Assembly (NCBI GenBank): GCA_021234155.1
Contig: JAJEKV010000211.1
Span: 62,001-126,000, forward strand
Length of the DNA: 64,000 nt
Source: Isoetes taiwanensis
Lineage: Eukaryota; Streptophyta; Lycopodiopsida; Isoetales; Isoetaceae
Direction: 5' to 3'
Shown here: one piece after another, positions 35,163 through 45,925 of the stretch
Layout: each line of letters opens with the position of its first letter
Position numbering within the stretch: the first letter of the stretch is position 1
Position numbers and translations under genes: made by a program
The notes under the pieces: model-generated
What the model was told of the DNA's origin: nothing
Databases searched by the model: none
What the model saw: only the letters and a program-made list of their open reading frames with translations

Positions 35163-35934
35163 GCCTGATCAAGATTTGACATGGTCATACTATAGACTTT
35201 TGTAGATAAGATTGTATCTTGGTTCATGGTAGGATGTTGGAGCTTTAAAGGCACAATAGGATGTTGCCTAACATGCCATTCAATCTCAGTTCAAAAGGAT
35301 ACGTGTTCATTTGAAAGCAAGGAGGCATTTATAGTCTCAAGATTGCATTCTTGGTGGCGCTATAACATTGTCATACGTGAGCACTACATTACTGAAAGCA
35401 AGTAAAAAGGTGAGTTGTCATGCCAATTTTGCACATTTGCATTCTCACGTAGCCATTTTGATATTCACTAATTTGGAAAAGCATACTCCAGTGGTAGTCC
35501 ACAACTTTGCATTAACACACTGTAGATTCTCATAGAGAAATTTCGCCATGCATCAATACATGAACTAGAGCAGATTGAAGACCCTGAAGTCCTTTGCAAA
35601 GAGACCTATTCATTTAATTTTATACTCTTTTGTCTCAGGTACATTCTTGGCTCTCCTATCACACAATGAGTTTTCTTTGTTTCATAGGCCTACATGCTAT
35701 TCTATGATGCTTAATTTATTTGCATACCGTATTTGCATATGAGCAAGCAGATCTTTTATCTTAGAGTTACTCCATAGGGTGCTATGGCTCTTTGTACTTT
35801 ATATTTGTTAGTCCGAGGCTTTCATTTTGCGAAGCATTGTTATTGTATGTGGATGGTAAGCAGTTGCTGTATAGATAGTTGTGATTTGTTTCAAGAATGC
35901 CATGTAATCCAGCCTTGCTAGATACACGACTTTT

Positions 35935-36058
35935 GTTGAATATGTAGCATAATAACAGGGGGTTTTCTTTGTGTTTTTGTACGCTTTTCACTAAGGTTTT
36001 CCTATGATTTCGTGATGTATTCAAATGGATGTACTAATGCGTACATCTAGAGTGCACC
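35935..36058 (-). repeat. Dispersed repeat, copy inverted to 57.12-57.25 kb
   Basis: TATGTAGCATAATAACAGGG, GTTTTTGTACGCTTTTC, CTATGATTTCGTG and CATCTAGAGTGCAC appear in the same order in the reverse complement of 57118-57255. The two copies are diverged. No terminal repeats were defined, so the element class is unknown. Confidence 0.8.
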
Positions 36059-36096
36059 ATTTTCGAGCCATTAATTTTAGCCTTTTTTTTTTTCAA

Positions 36097-36363
36097 TGGT
36101 CAACAACCAATGGCTCACAACAAAAGCCCTTTTTTTGTGCGTGTGGAGCATAATGGTCAACAACCAATGACTCACAACAAAAGCCCTCTTTTTGTATGTG
36201 TGGTGCATAATGGGCACATGAAGGGCTTGAAAACCAATGGCTCACAACAAAAGCCTTTTTTTAGATGCGTGTGGTGCATAATGGTCAACAACCAATGGCT
36301 CACAACAAAAGCCCTCTTTTTGTGTGTGTGGTGCATAATGGGCACATGAAGGGCTTGAAGGGC
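36097..36363. repeat. Four-unit tandem repeat (GGCTCACAACAAAAGCC)
   Basis: CAATG(G/A)CTCACAACAAAAGCC followed by CTTTTT and GTGTGG.GCATAATGG recurs four times from 36108. Units 2 and 4 carry an added GCACATGAAGGGCTTGAA, giving a two-unit higher-order period of about 135 bases. Confidence 0.93.
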
Positions 36364-37004
36364 GCATGTAGTGCGGCTTCCCCGGCAACACATTTCTTAT
36401 CATAACTTTTGATCCGGAGCTCTGTTTGAGATGATTTTTATTGTTGGAAAGCTCTCTCCGAGATCTTTTTGATAATGTATGATATGGATATGTTTGGTTA
36501 AGTTATCTATGCTAAAACAGCAATTTTTTCGGCCGGGTTTGGTAGGCTTTCACATCCTACCGGTGATTATCTGAGGATTGCGCTATTGGATATTGTTTTT
36601 CGGCTCATTCGAATGAAGCTTGCAAAAAATTACCATGCATTTTTTAGATTTTGAGGAGGTTATTAAGCAAATTCCAATTGTGCTAACAAGCAGAAAAGTT
36701 TCCCACTTTGGTTTCTCACCACAAGAATCCATGGAGGCCAAAGGTCAGCCGTTAAATTCAGTTGAAAAATGTTTGTGTATGGGTGTTGCAAACTTTATGA
36801 CTTTTCGAGAATAATGGGATCAATCTGCTCTATCTTTATGGTAACTTTTACTTATGTTCTATTTGTTTTATTGTGATGAAATTCAAAAAGCTACGGTGAT
36901 GAAAGCCTCAAATGAATTCTAGTTTTTTGGTTTGAATTCTAAAATTTTTGTCACATCCGGAGGGGAGGGTGGCGTCCCTAAGGCCGGAAGGGGCCAAAAA
37001 AAAA

Positions 37005-37393
37005 ATTTCGCAACACAAACCATTAACATCCAACATATAAAATTAAATCCCCAACACATAACAACCAACACATAACAACTATTGACATTAACAACCAACA
37101 CATAACTACCATTGACATTAATTAACACAACCATTGGGTCCAACACATTTAAATTAAAATCCCCTTAAACCCCCTTTGGTTTGGGTGCATATTCACACGG
37201 GGGTGACGTGAGGGCAAGCGAGCCCTCATAATTGTATTTTTTGCGTCTGAAATCAACACCATATAGTATTGCTTTTTGAAATCTTATAGTATTTTGCGAA
37301 TCTTGTTATACAGTATAGCAAATTTTGTACTTGCATACCCCATAAACGAGGAACTTTACGTACGGTGTAGATTAAGGAATAAGGGGTGTGATT
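37005..37393 (-). mobile_element. Truncated MITE, relative of the element at 55.14 kb
   Basis: CATTGGGTCCAACACATTTA, TTAAACCCCCTTTGGTTTGG and GTGCATATTCACACGGGGG form one terminal repeat. The interior (ACCATATAGTATT, GTTATACAGTATA, CTTTACGTACGGTGTAGATT) matches the interior of 55140-55623 in inverse orientation. The second terminal repeat is missing after about 37393. The terminus is expanded by three copies of ACAACCAACACATAAC. Confidence 0.8.
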
Positions 37394-37607
37394 ATCAAGA
37401 TTTATTCCTTGTATTGATATATCAAGAAATCTTGACACATAGAATCGCATGTTCTTTGCATCTTTTGCTAGGAGAATATATAAAATAATAAGAGTTGATG
37501 CTCTATTTGGAAACAAAGATCTACTATTGCCGGGGATGTTATGTGCAGATGTTCTGTATCTTATCCATGTCCTTTATGTAAGTCGTGGTGTAGGCAGAAT
37601 AAGCATA

Positions 37608-37676
37608 TAAGAAAACCCAAGAGCCAAGTAGCTAAGTCATATAGAACCCTCGCTGTCCAGAGTTCAAGTCTCCGAG
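37608..37676 (+). other. tRNA-like / SINE head candidate
   Basis: AGCCAAGTAGCTAAGTCA could be a pol III A box region and AGAGTTCAAGTCTCC a B box, about 35 bases apart as in tRNA-derived SINEs. The cloverleaf acceptor stem does not pair, so it is not a functional tRNA. Confidence 0.35.
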
Positions 37677-37821
37677 GAGGTCAACTCATGTACATTAGAT
37701 TATTGATGCGAAAAAACATTGCACAATTGATCAAGCCAACGACAAAGCATTATTTGTTCTTAACCTGCTCATAGATTGTGTTCTTAACAAAACTGTCAGA
37801 TGTGCTAACAATTTATGAGCA

Positions 37822-38250
37822 GGTTCAGAGTGATGGCCCATGGATGTGGTTTCAACTATAGTTTAAAAAGCTATGGCATTGATAACGTGTAGAATTTGAT
37901 TATGCATTACGTGGCAAGCGCTATTCTTCTAGTTATCTTATGTGTTGCTGCTACAACATTTTTATCCCATGAATTTGGTTCCTTCATGTGCTTCACATTC
38001 CAGGAGTCAGCAAAATAATATGTCTGGCGTGTGCACTGAATGATGAGAGTGATGGCAAATGAACATGGTTCCAGGTGGAGATTGAAATGCTCTGGCATTG
38101 ATATCATATGCGAATTGATAATAGATTACTTGCAAGTGCTATTGTTCTAGTTGCCTCATTTTCGATTACTCCGAGACATGCTCATCCCAATGAATTTGAT
38201 CCTAAATGTACTGAGCATTGCAGGAATCAGAAAAATAATGTCTAGCATCT
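37822..38250. repeat. ~215-bp tandem duplication
   Basis: GAGTGATGGC...GG(A/T)TTCCA/CAAC, CTATGGCATTGATA/CTCTGGCATTGATA, CGCTATT/GTGCTATTGTTCTAG and CATGAATTTGGTTCC/CAATGAATTTGATCC recur in order, first from 37822 and again from 38040. The units are diverged. Confidence 0.75.
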
Positions 38251-38320
38251 ACAACCATGTTAACTAAGGGTAGAAAGTTTTAACTTCTCTTTCAATAGCT
38301 TGCTGCCATGTACATAAGAG

Positions 38321-38440
38321 AGAATAGAATAGAATAGAATAGAATAGAATAGAATAGAATAGAATAGAATAGAATAGAATAGAATAGAATAGAATAGAAT
38401 AGAATAGAATAGAATAGAATAGAATAGAATAGAATAGAAT
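38321..38440. repeat. (AGAAT)24 microsatellite
   Basis: 24 perfect AGAAT units, 120 bases, directly followed by AGTTTTTTTAACGTCCACGG. It forms the tail of the SINE-like element to its right, read on the minus strand. Confidence 0.97.
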
Positions 38441-38592
38441 AGTTTTTTTAACGTCCACGGAGACCAATAGGTCATGGGACCCATACAATGGGCTAGTACA
38501 ATCATTACTATTAGGATTAAAAAACCCCTGCCTCGAAAGGTTTTCAAGGGAAAAACCTTTGCAGTAATGATGATACTAGACAAGCGGAGATA
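38441..38592 (-). mobile_element. SINE-like element, copy 2, with pentamer tail
   Basis: Body with the order AACGTCCACGGAGACCAATA, GGTCATGGGACCC, ATTAGGATTAAAAAACCCC and GGTTTTCAAGGGAAAAACC. It is shared with 22640-22805 and 43030-43205. On the minus strand the body runs into (CTATT)24. A stable inverted GGTTTTTC/GAAAACC hairpin is conserved near the 5' end. Confidence 0.65.
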
Positions 38593-38596
38593 ATGA

Positions 38597-39326
38597 CTAC
38601 TGAGGGCTCAGTAATTGCAGACGTTTATCTAGAACCTCAAGTATGTATAATGCCAAGTCATGCACAGATGGTGCTCTGAGAAGTTGTGGAAGCGTGGAAT
38701 GGAATGCTAAGGTCAAAAAATGATTCCGAACTATTTCAAAAGCGGGCAACTTCAGAAGAGTATGGCTTTCATCTTCAATAACAGAATGGCGGCAACAGGC
38801 ACATAGTCTCGCTTCGCGGCAGTGCGGCTGCTCCCATCTACCTGTCTCAATCCGTAGCTTTGTGGGACCCGGGTGCGAATTGATGCAATAGCTACAAGCT
38901 TGTTCTGGACAATGAAGCAAGCAAATAAGCTCGGGGCCCCGGTGCCAAGGTGGGATTTATGTGTGCATGATAATGACCAGTTTTCACTTGGGCCAAAGTA
39001 ATGGCGTCCCCCATATCTTTTGAGAAAAAGCGACCATTGAGATATTGTTGCAAAAGCTCGGGATCGAAGCGGCAAGCATCGGCGATTGCTCGGTTTGCAC
39101 GACCCAACGGGCAAACCATGTAGTGCAATGCTCTTTCCAACATCGTTTCAAAGCCGAGGAGATTCACCATGGCAAGTGCAAGAACGGGGATACCTAACAT
39201 CATCCATGTGGTGCTCCTTGCGGGGATATAGTGGAGATGGCGCTTCATGGCGAGAATGTTGAAGAGGCCAAAACACTGTAAGAGAGAACCGCTTGCTGCA
39301 TGTAATAGGTTTGTCCAATATCTCAA
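38597..39326 (-). pseudogene. Non-LTR retrotransposon C-terminal remnant
   Basis: The minus strand encodes, in shifting frames, RYWTNLLHAASGSLLQ (upstream), LLQQYLNGRFF, and then TKLRIETGRWEQPHCREARL followed by CACCRHSVIEDESHTLLKLP. The block 'LRIETGRW.....RE.RLC.CC....EDE.H.LL.CP' is the cysteine/histidine region found after the reverse transcriptase in many LINE-like polyproteins. The final Cys is replaced and frames shift at least twice. No palm domain or poly(A) tail is visible. It is a decayed fragment from a lineage different from the two LINEs at 5-12 and 20 kb. Confidence 0.6.
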
Positions 39327-39329
39327 TTT

Positions 39330-40130
39330 ATATTGATTTGGTATCAGAGATTCTCCTTAGACTATTCTCTTTATATTACATGTTTTATCTATTGCACATA
39401 TGCAAGATATAATACTCTTTGTTTCAGCTATGCAGCCAAGTTGTCTCTAGCAGTATCTAAAATGAATGGAGAGCTCTCAGTTTTTTAGACTTGGCCCTCT
39501 TACACGTGAGATTAACTAAAACACGTTGTATTACAGGAATTTAGAAAATGATATCTAACTGATACTTTTGTCTGTGTCTTTTTGAAATAATGGAGAGCTG
39601 ACAAATGGCCATATGCCTAAATCATAGTGGTACATACAAGGAGGAAAAGTCCAAAAGAGGGACTTGCCACATAAGATTTTTTTATGGAGCAAGTTCTTTA
39701 ACCATCTCTAATACATTATCAGTGGCTAACATCATCAGGGACTCTTCCATATGGTTGGTAGCTTTTCTTTAATTAAACAATTTTCTGTGTTTCCATTACC
39801 AAGTTCTTTGTGACAGGTTTAAAGTTTTTTGCAGGGAAGATTTGGCCATGCCCATGTCATTTTGCAGGTGATGTTGGTTTCCCAGGAATTATTAAAGCAG
39901 GAAGTGTATGTAGGTAAAGACTTCTTTTATCTAAACATTATATACCATCTCACATAGAGAAGGAGCATTGCATGTGATGATTGCAACTAAATTAGATGCG
40001 TTACGTAATTACCTTTTGTGTACATATGTTCACAGTCCGCATATCCTTTTTGAGTAGTTTCACTTTTTATTTTGCACCTAATTATACAAACTTACTATGA
40101 ATTCATCCATGGATATTGCCTCATTCATCA
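39330..40130. other. Intergenic sequence
   Basis: AT-rich, no coding family or repeat recognised. Confidence 0.45.
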
Positions 40131-40132
40131 AG

Positions 40133-40397
40133 GTGCAACATTGCAAAAATGTTCGTTAATCCGAGTCTAGAACTGTGAAGACAGTTGTGAGCAGATTAGT
40201 ATTACCTTACAATTACGATGAAGCGGCCCGGGCACAACATTGCGAAAAGATAGTTAATCGAGTCTGAAGGCGTGTGAAGACAAAGATTGCAATTACGATG
40301 AAGCTGACCAGTGCGGCATTGCGTAAAAGGTAGTTAATCCGAAGTGGAGGCTGTGAAGACAGCTGTGAGCAGATTAGTATTACCTTGCAATTGCAAT
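40133..40397. repeat. Three-unit tandem repeat, ~80-97-bp period
   Basis: ACATTGC(A/G)(A/T)AAA....GTTAATC(C)GA(A)G begins units at about 40138, 40235 and 40316. Each contains TGTGAAGACA and ATTACGATGAAG or its variant. Confidence 0.85.
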
Positions 40398-40449
40398 GGA
40401 CAACCTGCCATTAGAAACTAAAGTCCATCAGACCACAGAAGTTGAACCA

Positions 40450-40472
40450 TTATTATTATTGTTGTTGTTGTT

Positions 40473-40508
<36 letters not shown>

Positions 40509-40577
40509 TTGTCGTTGTCGTTGTCGTTGTCGTTGTCGATTTTTGTCGTTGTCGTTGTCGTTGTTGTTGTTGTTGTT
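40450..40577. repeat. (TCGTTG)n / (TTG)n microsatellite
   Basis: Starts as TTA/TTG triplets, then about fourteen TCGTTG hexamers with two interruptions, and returns to TTG. It contains many CpG dinucleotides for this AT-rich context. Long frames here (poly Gln-Arg or Leu-Ser) are artefacts. Confidence 0.95.
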
Positions 40578-40599
40578 CATGTTTGCCAACATGTAAATA

Positions 40600-41640
40600 A
40601 TGCAGAAAATTCAATGGAGCTGGAACTAAAGTTCCTTTTGAATACTTCTTAGTATTCATTCTCCATGCGAATCTTTCCAGAGTTCTCTGCAACCTTTTGG
40701 TTTTTGGGAGACTCCATATCAAAAGCATGCAAGTACAACAGTAGAATAGTAATAAAGAATGGCTAAAAAACATATCAAAGCCAATCATATTGTAAAAACC
40801 CCAGAACTAGACAATCATTGAAGGTTATATCAAGTAGAAAAGTAAAGCCATGCATGGGAACAATTTTTAACCTTACAAGAAATTTATCGCGGCAGCCCGC
40901 CACGAACATTTCTCTTCTCTAAATCATTATTGGGGAATTTCAGAACAAAGCAAAAAAAAAAAGAAAAAAAAAAAGAAAAAAGTGTCAAAAAACTCCTCTT
41001 CAAAATTCCCTTGAGTTTCTATGAGTATCTCAAGGTTGTTGCCCCCCAATGATTTGCATATCAAACATTGTCGAGCATGTAATTACATGTTTCTACATGG
41101 TTGAGGACCCTACTTATTATTGTAAGTCTAGAACCATAGTAAAGCAACCTACAACGGTGAGATATGCTTCAAGAAGCTTAGTTGAATATAATAATTTCTT
41201 TTTGTTTGGCATTCTATCACAAGGTAAAAGTTCTTATCTAGCGAGAGTTAACTTCTTTGCTCAGCAATTTACCTCTCTGAAGGATTTCTAAGTGGAATCG
41301 TGCATATGAAAGTTAGCATAGAAGTTCCTGCGCTCCATACGTCTGTGAATGTGGACATAGAATATCATGATCCCTTTGGGAAAAAAATGAATCTACTTGA
41401 CCTTCCTTAATGAGTATTGGATTAAATAGTTCGACAGATTAATTGTCGTAGTACTAATTGGCATATAATACTAATTGTCAGATATACATACATATCAATT
41501 ATAAGAAACACCTGACATTACATTAGCATTGGCATTTATAAAAATTGGAATCACATAATCTGGACAACTTTATTGCCGCCGAATTTGAGGCATGATCGAT
41601 CGGATTTTTAAAGTTTTGCTGTGAGATGTTCAATCTGCAC
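40600..41640. other. Intergenic sequence
   Basis: No recognised gene. The ORF at 41049-41291 has no family signature. A-rich run with AAAGAAAA at 40952-40982. Confidence 0.45.
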
Positions 41641-42098
41641 TTGCACCAATTGAATCTACTTCCTCCTCTTTAATCCATGCTTCAATTGCACGCCCCAATG
41701 AAACTCTTTCTTCTTTTGTAAAACTCCTAGATGAAAATGTGTTGGAAATGGACATCCAGCATTTGTTGGAGAATGACATATTAAAATGCATAAGTGATGA
41801 CGTGGAAATAGAGACGTTAAAAAACAAATCAAATAAGGGACCATGTAAAAGGAAAGGTAACATAAAAGTCAAGGGCAGCGAGTATAGCATCTTTTTACAC
41901 ATAGAAAATTTCCACGACGTTAAAGGGGCTGCTAGATTTTCAATAGATCCAGGGCTTTATCGAAACGAATGCAGATCAGGTTTGTTTATTGCGTTCCTTT
42001 GCAAATCAGCTTCCTCTACAAAAGATTTCTTTGCAAACATGGCAGTCCCAGAGATGCAATTCCATAGCAAATTCGACGCATCTGATAATAATCTTTAG
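41630..42098. other. Ambiguous coding-like segment on both strands
   Basis: The plus strand is open at 41739-42098 (119 codons, with IENFHDVKGAARFSIDPGLY). The minus strand is open at 41902-41630 (90 codons, with SFTKEERVSLGRAIEAWIKE). The minus peptide has a helical, charged C-terminus that looks more protein-like, but neither has a recognised family. I do not decide between them. Confidence 0.3.
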
Positions 42099-42099
42099 A

Positions 42100-43025
42100 T
42101 ATTTAAGCAGCATGCTAATTGAAACACTCTACAGATGAACTGGTTTATTGTCGCTCCAAAATTGCTCTAGAATCCTCCTTCGCTCTCCTCGTGAAAGAAT
42201 AATTTATGAATCCTCCTTTGCGGCTTTCTATGAGTGCTCCAGCTAGAATCTCCAGGATGAATCAACCAAGGGAGTTACAGAATTCATCTTTGTTATTTTA
42301 AGCCCAAGATACTTAGAAACGTGTTAATGTGAAAGACGGATCTGCAGTAGCCAGAGCACAACAGGAGCAGAGCAAGGAATCATAGATCCAGGGATTGCTT
42401 GCAGAGCAAGAAAGGGGGAACCATGACGTCACATGCTTAACATCACTTCTTTTTCCAGCGTGTCAAGCGTAGGTTTTTTTTGCATCAAACAATATAGAAA
42501 AAAAAAAACAGAAAAGGAACATGACTTATATATGAATGAAATGATAATAGGATGTGGTAACATTGACCAACCTAAGCTTTATTCATTAGAATAATGAACT
42601 ATAAAATCCCAAGGGAATATAGAAAATAGAATTAGGAGGATATTCTAGTTTACCATGACTAAGAATAATATGGAAAAATCTGCCAATAGATACATTATCC
42701 ATGATAGTCTAAAGGACCAAAGAATGAGGGGACCAATTTTACATAGACCAATCCACCAAGTTATTTCATTTTTTAGTTTTCTATGACATGTATTACCTGT
42801 TTTGTGGCACAGGAAATAACTAAAAGTGAGCACAGAAAGAATTATGCAAGGTACAATATAATTTGGAACCATGGAACAAATAAGTAAGTTTGATGGTGGA
42901 TAACGTTGTTTTTGACCCTTGGGGTTGAGAAATTGGACCAATGTCATTAGATCTAATGAAGCATGGGTATGATGAATTATAATATAATTGATTCTAAAGA
43001 CTAACATTGAGAATTGGATTGAATT
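42100..43025. other. Intergenic sequence
   Basis: AT-rich; the 141-codon minus frame at 42645-43070 overlaps the SINE-like copy 3 and has no family signature. Confidence 0.45.
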
Positions 43026-43029
43026 AAAT

Positions 43030-43205
43030 TGGTTTTTAACATCATCGGAGACAATTGGTCTATGAGACACAATACAATATGTAGCAATAAATGCTAAATA
43101 GTAGGTGCACGTAATAGTACCACTTTTATTATTAGGATTAACCCCCCCTCCCCCCTCTCTTTAGGTTTTCGAGAGAAAAACCTTAGTAGGAAAATATATA
43201 CTGCC
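43030..43205 (-). mobile_element. SINE-like element, copy 3
   Basis: GGTTTTTAACATCATCGGAG followed by ACAATTGGTC, TATTAGGATTAACCCCCC and AGGTTTTCGAGAGAAAAACC matches the order in copies 1 and 2. The pentamer tail is reduced to TTGGATTGAATTAAATT. Confidence 0.65.
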
Positions 43206-43209
43206 ATAC

Positions 43210-44126
43210 AATAATGTTTATGATGAGACTGGGGCACGTTGTATCTTCAATATATTTTCTCGATGGGCTAACACATCAAGCAAGTAAGACCCCAAGCGAG
43301 CTGGGAATGAAGTTTTCAATAATGTATGTAAATGTAACTGATGAAGAGGAAGATTTGTATGTTGCTCTTTGGTATGATGATAAGCTGAACAAAATTGGAA
43401 AGTATGTGCCATGTCTTCCACTCCATTCGACTGAAACATACATACAATCGATTTTCCTTATGTGTAGCATCCAAGCAACCTATCTCAATGCGCAAATGAT
43501 GAGCCCCTGTATGAATAGATGCTAATACTCTTCTTTTTTATGACCCATAGGTGCTACTATGTAAGCTTGTGGGCGCGGTGTAAGTGAAGGGTTGACCTGC
43601 TCCATATAATAACTCGTTTTAACTTTGCCCATGATATATGCATTCCATAGTCTCTGACGAAAACAAGTATCAAGATAGGCACAGAGTTGTCCCAGCTCTC
43701 AGCTCTGTTGGCATAGATACTAGAATATGACTTTGATCCTGGACCCCCCATTTCGTAAGCCAGTTAAAGCGCCTCTCTTTCCAACAAAGCTTCAGCCGCT
43801 GGCCCCAGTAGTTTTTGTAGAGCCAAATTAGATAAGCGTTCTATATCCATGTTACTGACTGAGAGAATTGAGGCCTAAGATATTGATTATTTATTAAGAT
43901 ATAGGATATCTGAGATATTGAATACATAGTACAAGGTCTTCTTCTTTTCATTAAATAGGCCCGTGCCCGCATAAGTTTAATGAAACCCTTAACTATAACA
44001 GTGGTAATATGGTTTCGATGCAGAAGCCTACGAAGTAAGGGCACCAGCGCCCATAGTAATGGAGCGGCACCTTGAAAGGTCCGATTGATTTTATACAGAT
44101 AAGATCTTTCCTTAATGTTTTAATCC
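43210..44126. other. Intergenic sequence with an unassigned ORF
   Basis: Plus frame 43214-43525 (103 codons, NVTDEEEDLYVALWYDDKLN) looks somewhat protein-like but has no recognised family, promoter or paralogue in the window. Nothing else stands out. Confidence 0.35.
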
Positions 44127-44131
44127 CAGCC

Positions 44132-45181
44132 TGTTGAGATAATAATCTCACATCCTCACCGTACAGTTGGAGGACTCTGATCAAGAGTCACCGGTAGTTA
44201 CAGATGACGTTTGGGCTGGATCGATCCAGCCAATCAGGCACACCTCTTCATATATTTCATATATAATCAGTGCTACGGGTTGGACCAGTGTGTAAATTTG
44301 ACGGCTGTCATGCCCGTTTTTAGCTATTTTGCCCGTCAAAACGGGTAGAAATTTTTTTTGCCCTGCAAATGAAGGGCACCAAATTGTGAAATGCCCGTCG
44401 TAGGAAAGACTAGAAAAAAAATTATATGGCATTTGAAGGGATGGGAATGTAGGTTTGCCTGTCATTTTTTATCTACAGTATATCAATATAGTAATTTGTA
44501 TAATACGATATAGTATTTGTATTTGTATATATATTTAAAAAATTAGAACCAAGTCAATGGTTCTAACAATAAATAATATCAAATATAATATCATAAATTA
44601 TCACCCAACCAACCATTGAGCTATTCGATCAGTTATAAAACTTATCATTACGACATACCAATAGCATTCATTCAAGAAATTCGGCCTGACAGGTAGCCGA
44701 CTACCGTTAGAAATTTTAGCGGGCTGGGGAAGAGAACCTGTCGTCGCGGATTGCTTGCCTGTTGAATGTTTCACATCCTAGAGTGCTACAATCTCGAATG
44801 AACCTAGAGACACTTGATGCACTTATGCTAATGTCACTATGGGATGCACCATTTGATTCCATAGATTGGCAAGCTTGTTAATGATCAATTTGTGTTTCTA
44901 AAACTTACCCATGTACTCTTTTTTGGTACGTTATTATATAGCACGTGCATTTTCTATGTATTTTTGTTAAAAATTTGGATTCTGTCATTTTAAATTTTTG
45001 TCTGGCATATGAAAGGTTGAAATTTGAGAACTTTCTGTCATGCGAAAAGGCATAAAATATTTTCCCTGTCCTTCCAAAACCATCAAATTTACACATTGGT
45101 TGGAGCCTGTCCAACCCAGTTTTCCCTCATCATCAATACATCTATTCTTCATATTTCTCTCTTGCTCCCTGTTTTCTAACA
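44132..45181 (+). repeat. 5' LTR, interrupted
   Basis: LTR halves 44132-44284 and 45100-45181 flank an 815-bp TIR element. They share CTCACATCCTCACCGTACAG and CATCTATTCTTCATATTTCT with the intact 3' LTR. Confidence 0.93.
44285..45099. mobile_element. 815-bp TIR element nested in the 5' LTR
   Basis: Left end CCAGTGTGTAAATTTGACGG and the inverse of the right end, CCAATGTGTAAATTTGATGG, match at 18 of 20 positions. TTGGA is duplicated at 44280-44284 and 45100-45104. The 3' LTR shows the empty site (GAGTTGGGGCCTG). If the true TIR starts at CAGTG, this would be hAT-like with an imperfect 8-bp duplication; the class is unsettled. Subterminal GCCCGT(C) motifs recur near the left end. No transposase is encoded. 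Confidence 0.88.
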
Positions 45182-45198
45182 TGGTATCAGAGCCCAAG
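45182..45198 (+). promoter_or_regulatory. Primer-binding site (initiator tRNA-Met)
   Basis: TGGTATCAGAGCCCAAG directly follows the 5' LTR end (TTCTAACA); this is the standard plant copia minus-strand priming site. Confidence 0.95.
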
Positions 45199-45643
45199 TC
45201 ATAGCCTGGGCAAATTTGTGGGTCTTAGAAGGATGGAGGATGCCAGTGCTGAGGCTGGCAATGAGGAGGACGAGCCTCCTGATCTGTAATGAGGGAAGTG
45301 GGCCTATTCTATCTATGCCATTCACATTTCAATCCATTCATTTCATAATAAATCTGGATGCCTGCATGCATCTTGGATATGGTGCTGGTGAACGCATCTT
45401 GTGCTTGTGGTGTTTAGAGACTGTGAAGATTCCTGCAACCAAATATATGAAGCCCAAGCAGGTACATTCAAGATGTATGCTATAGACTCCAAATTGTTAT
45501 TCAAGACTTCGTCCCTGTAGGGAAGCCGGGTCCAAAACCAATTGGCCCACAGAGTGGTTTGTTGCAGGTATAGCAGTAGAAGACTGCATTGCAGTTTGAG
45601 GGGGAGTTGTTTGAAGATCTTGTTCTGGTTCAGATGCCAGATC

Positions 45644-45652
45644 AAGGGGGAG
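45644..45652 (+). promoter_or_regulatory. Polypurine tract
   Basis: AAGGGGGAG directly before TGTTGAG of the 3' LTR; plus-strand primer site. Confidence 0.9.
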
Positions 45653-45880
45653 TGTTGAGATAATGATCTCACATCCTCACCGTACAGTTGGAGGACTCTG
45701 ATCAAGAATCACCGGTAGTTACAGGTGACGTTTGGGCTGGATCGATCCAGGCAAACAGGCACACCTCTTCATATATTTCATATATAATCAGTGCTACGAG
45801 TTGGGGCCTGTCCAACCCAGTTTTCCCTCATCATCAGTACATCTATTCTTCATATTTCTGTCTTGTTTTTTTTTCTAACA
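45653..45880 (+). repeat. 3' LTR, intact
   Basis: 228 bases from TGTTGAGATAATGATCTCAC to TTTTCTAACA, followed by target duplication CAGCC. TTTCATATATAATC inside may serve as the TATA region. Confidence 0.93.
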
Positions 45881-45925
45881 CAGCCTAGATTCTAGTACCA
45901 AATAGATATTTTCTGTATAAATAGA

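Larger units (their letters stand above)
44132..45880 (+). mobile_element. Non-autonomous copia-like LTR retrotransposon
   Basis: The diagnostic marks of an LTR element are all present. Target-site duplication CAGCC is at 44127-44131 and 45881-45885. LTRs start TGTTGAGATAAT and end TTTTCTAACA. The primer-binding site TGGTATCAGAGCCCAAG (45182-45198) is the typical plant copia site, complementary to initiator tRNA-Met. A polypurine tract AAGGGGGAG (45644-45652) abuts the 3' LTR. The 3' LTR (45653-45880) is 228 bases. The 5' LTR (44132-45181) matches it once the insertion at 44285-45099 is removed. The internal region is only 471 bases and lacks gag-pol, so it depends on another element. A remnant MEDASAEAGNEEDEPP just after the primer site may be a gag start. 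Confidence 0.95.

Noticed and set aside
37608-37676. Functional tRNA gene
   Set aside because: A and B box-like words exist but the acceptor and anticodon stems do not pair.
38264-38488. Minus-strand ORFs of repeated SILFY residues (also 61620-61901)
   Set aside because: They are translations of the AGAAT pentamer arrays, not genes.
40396-40788. Poly-Gln/Arg or poly-Leu/Ser ORFs
   Set aside because: Produced by the TCGTTG microsatellite.
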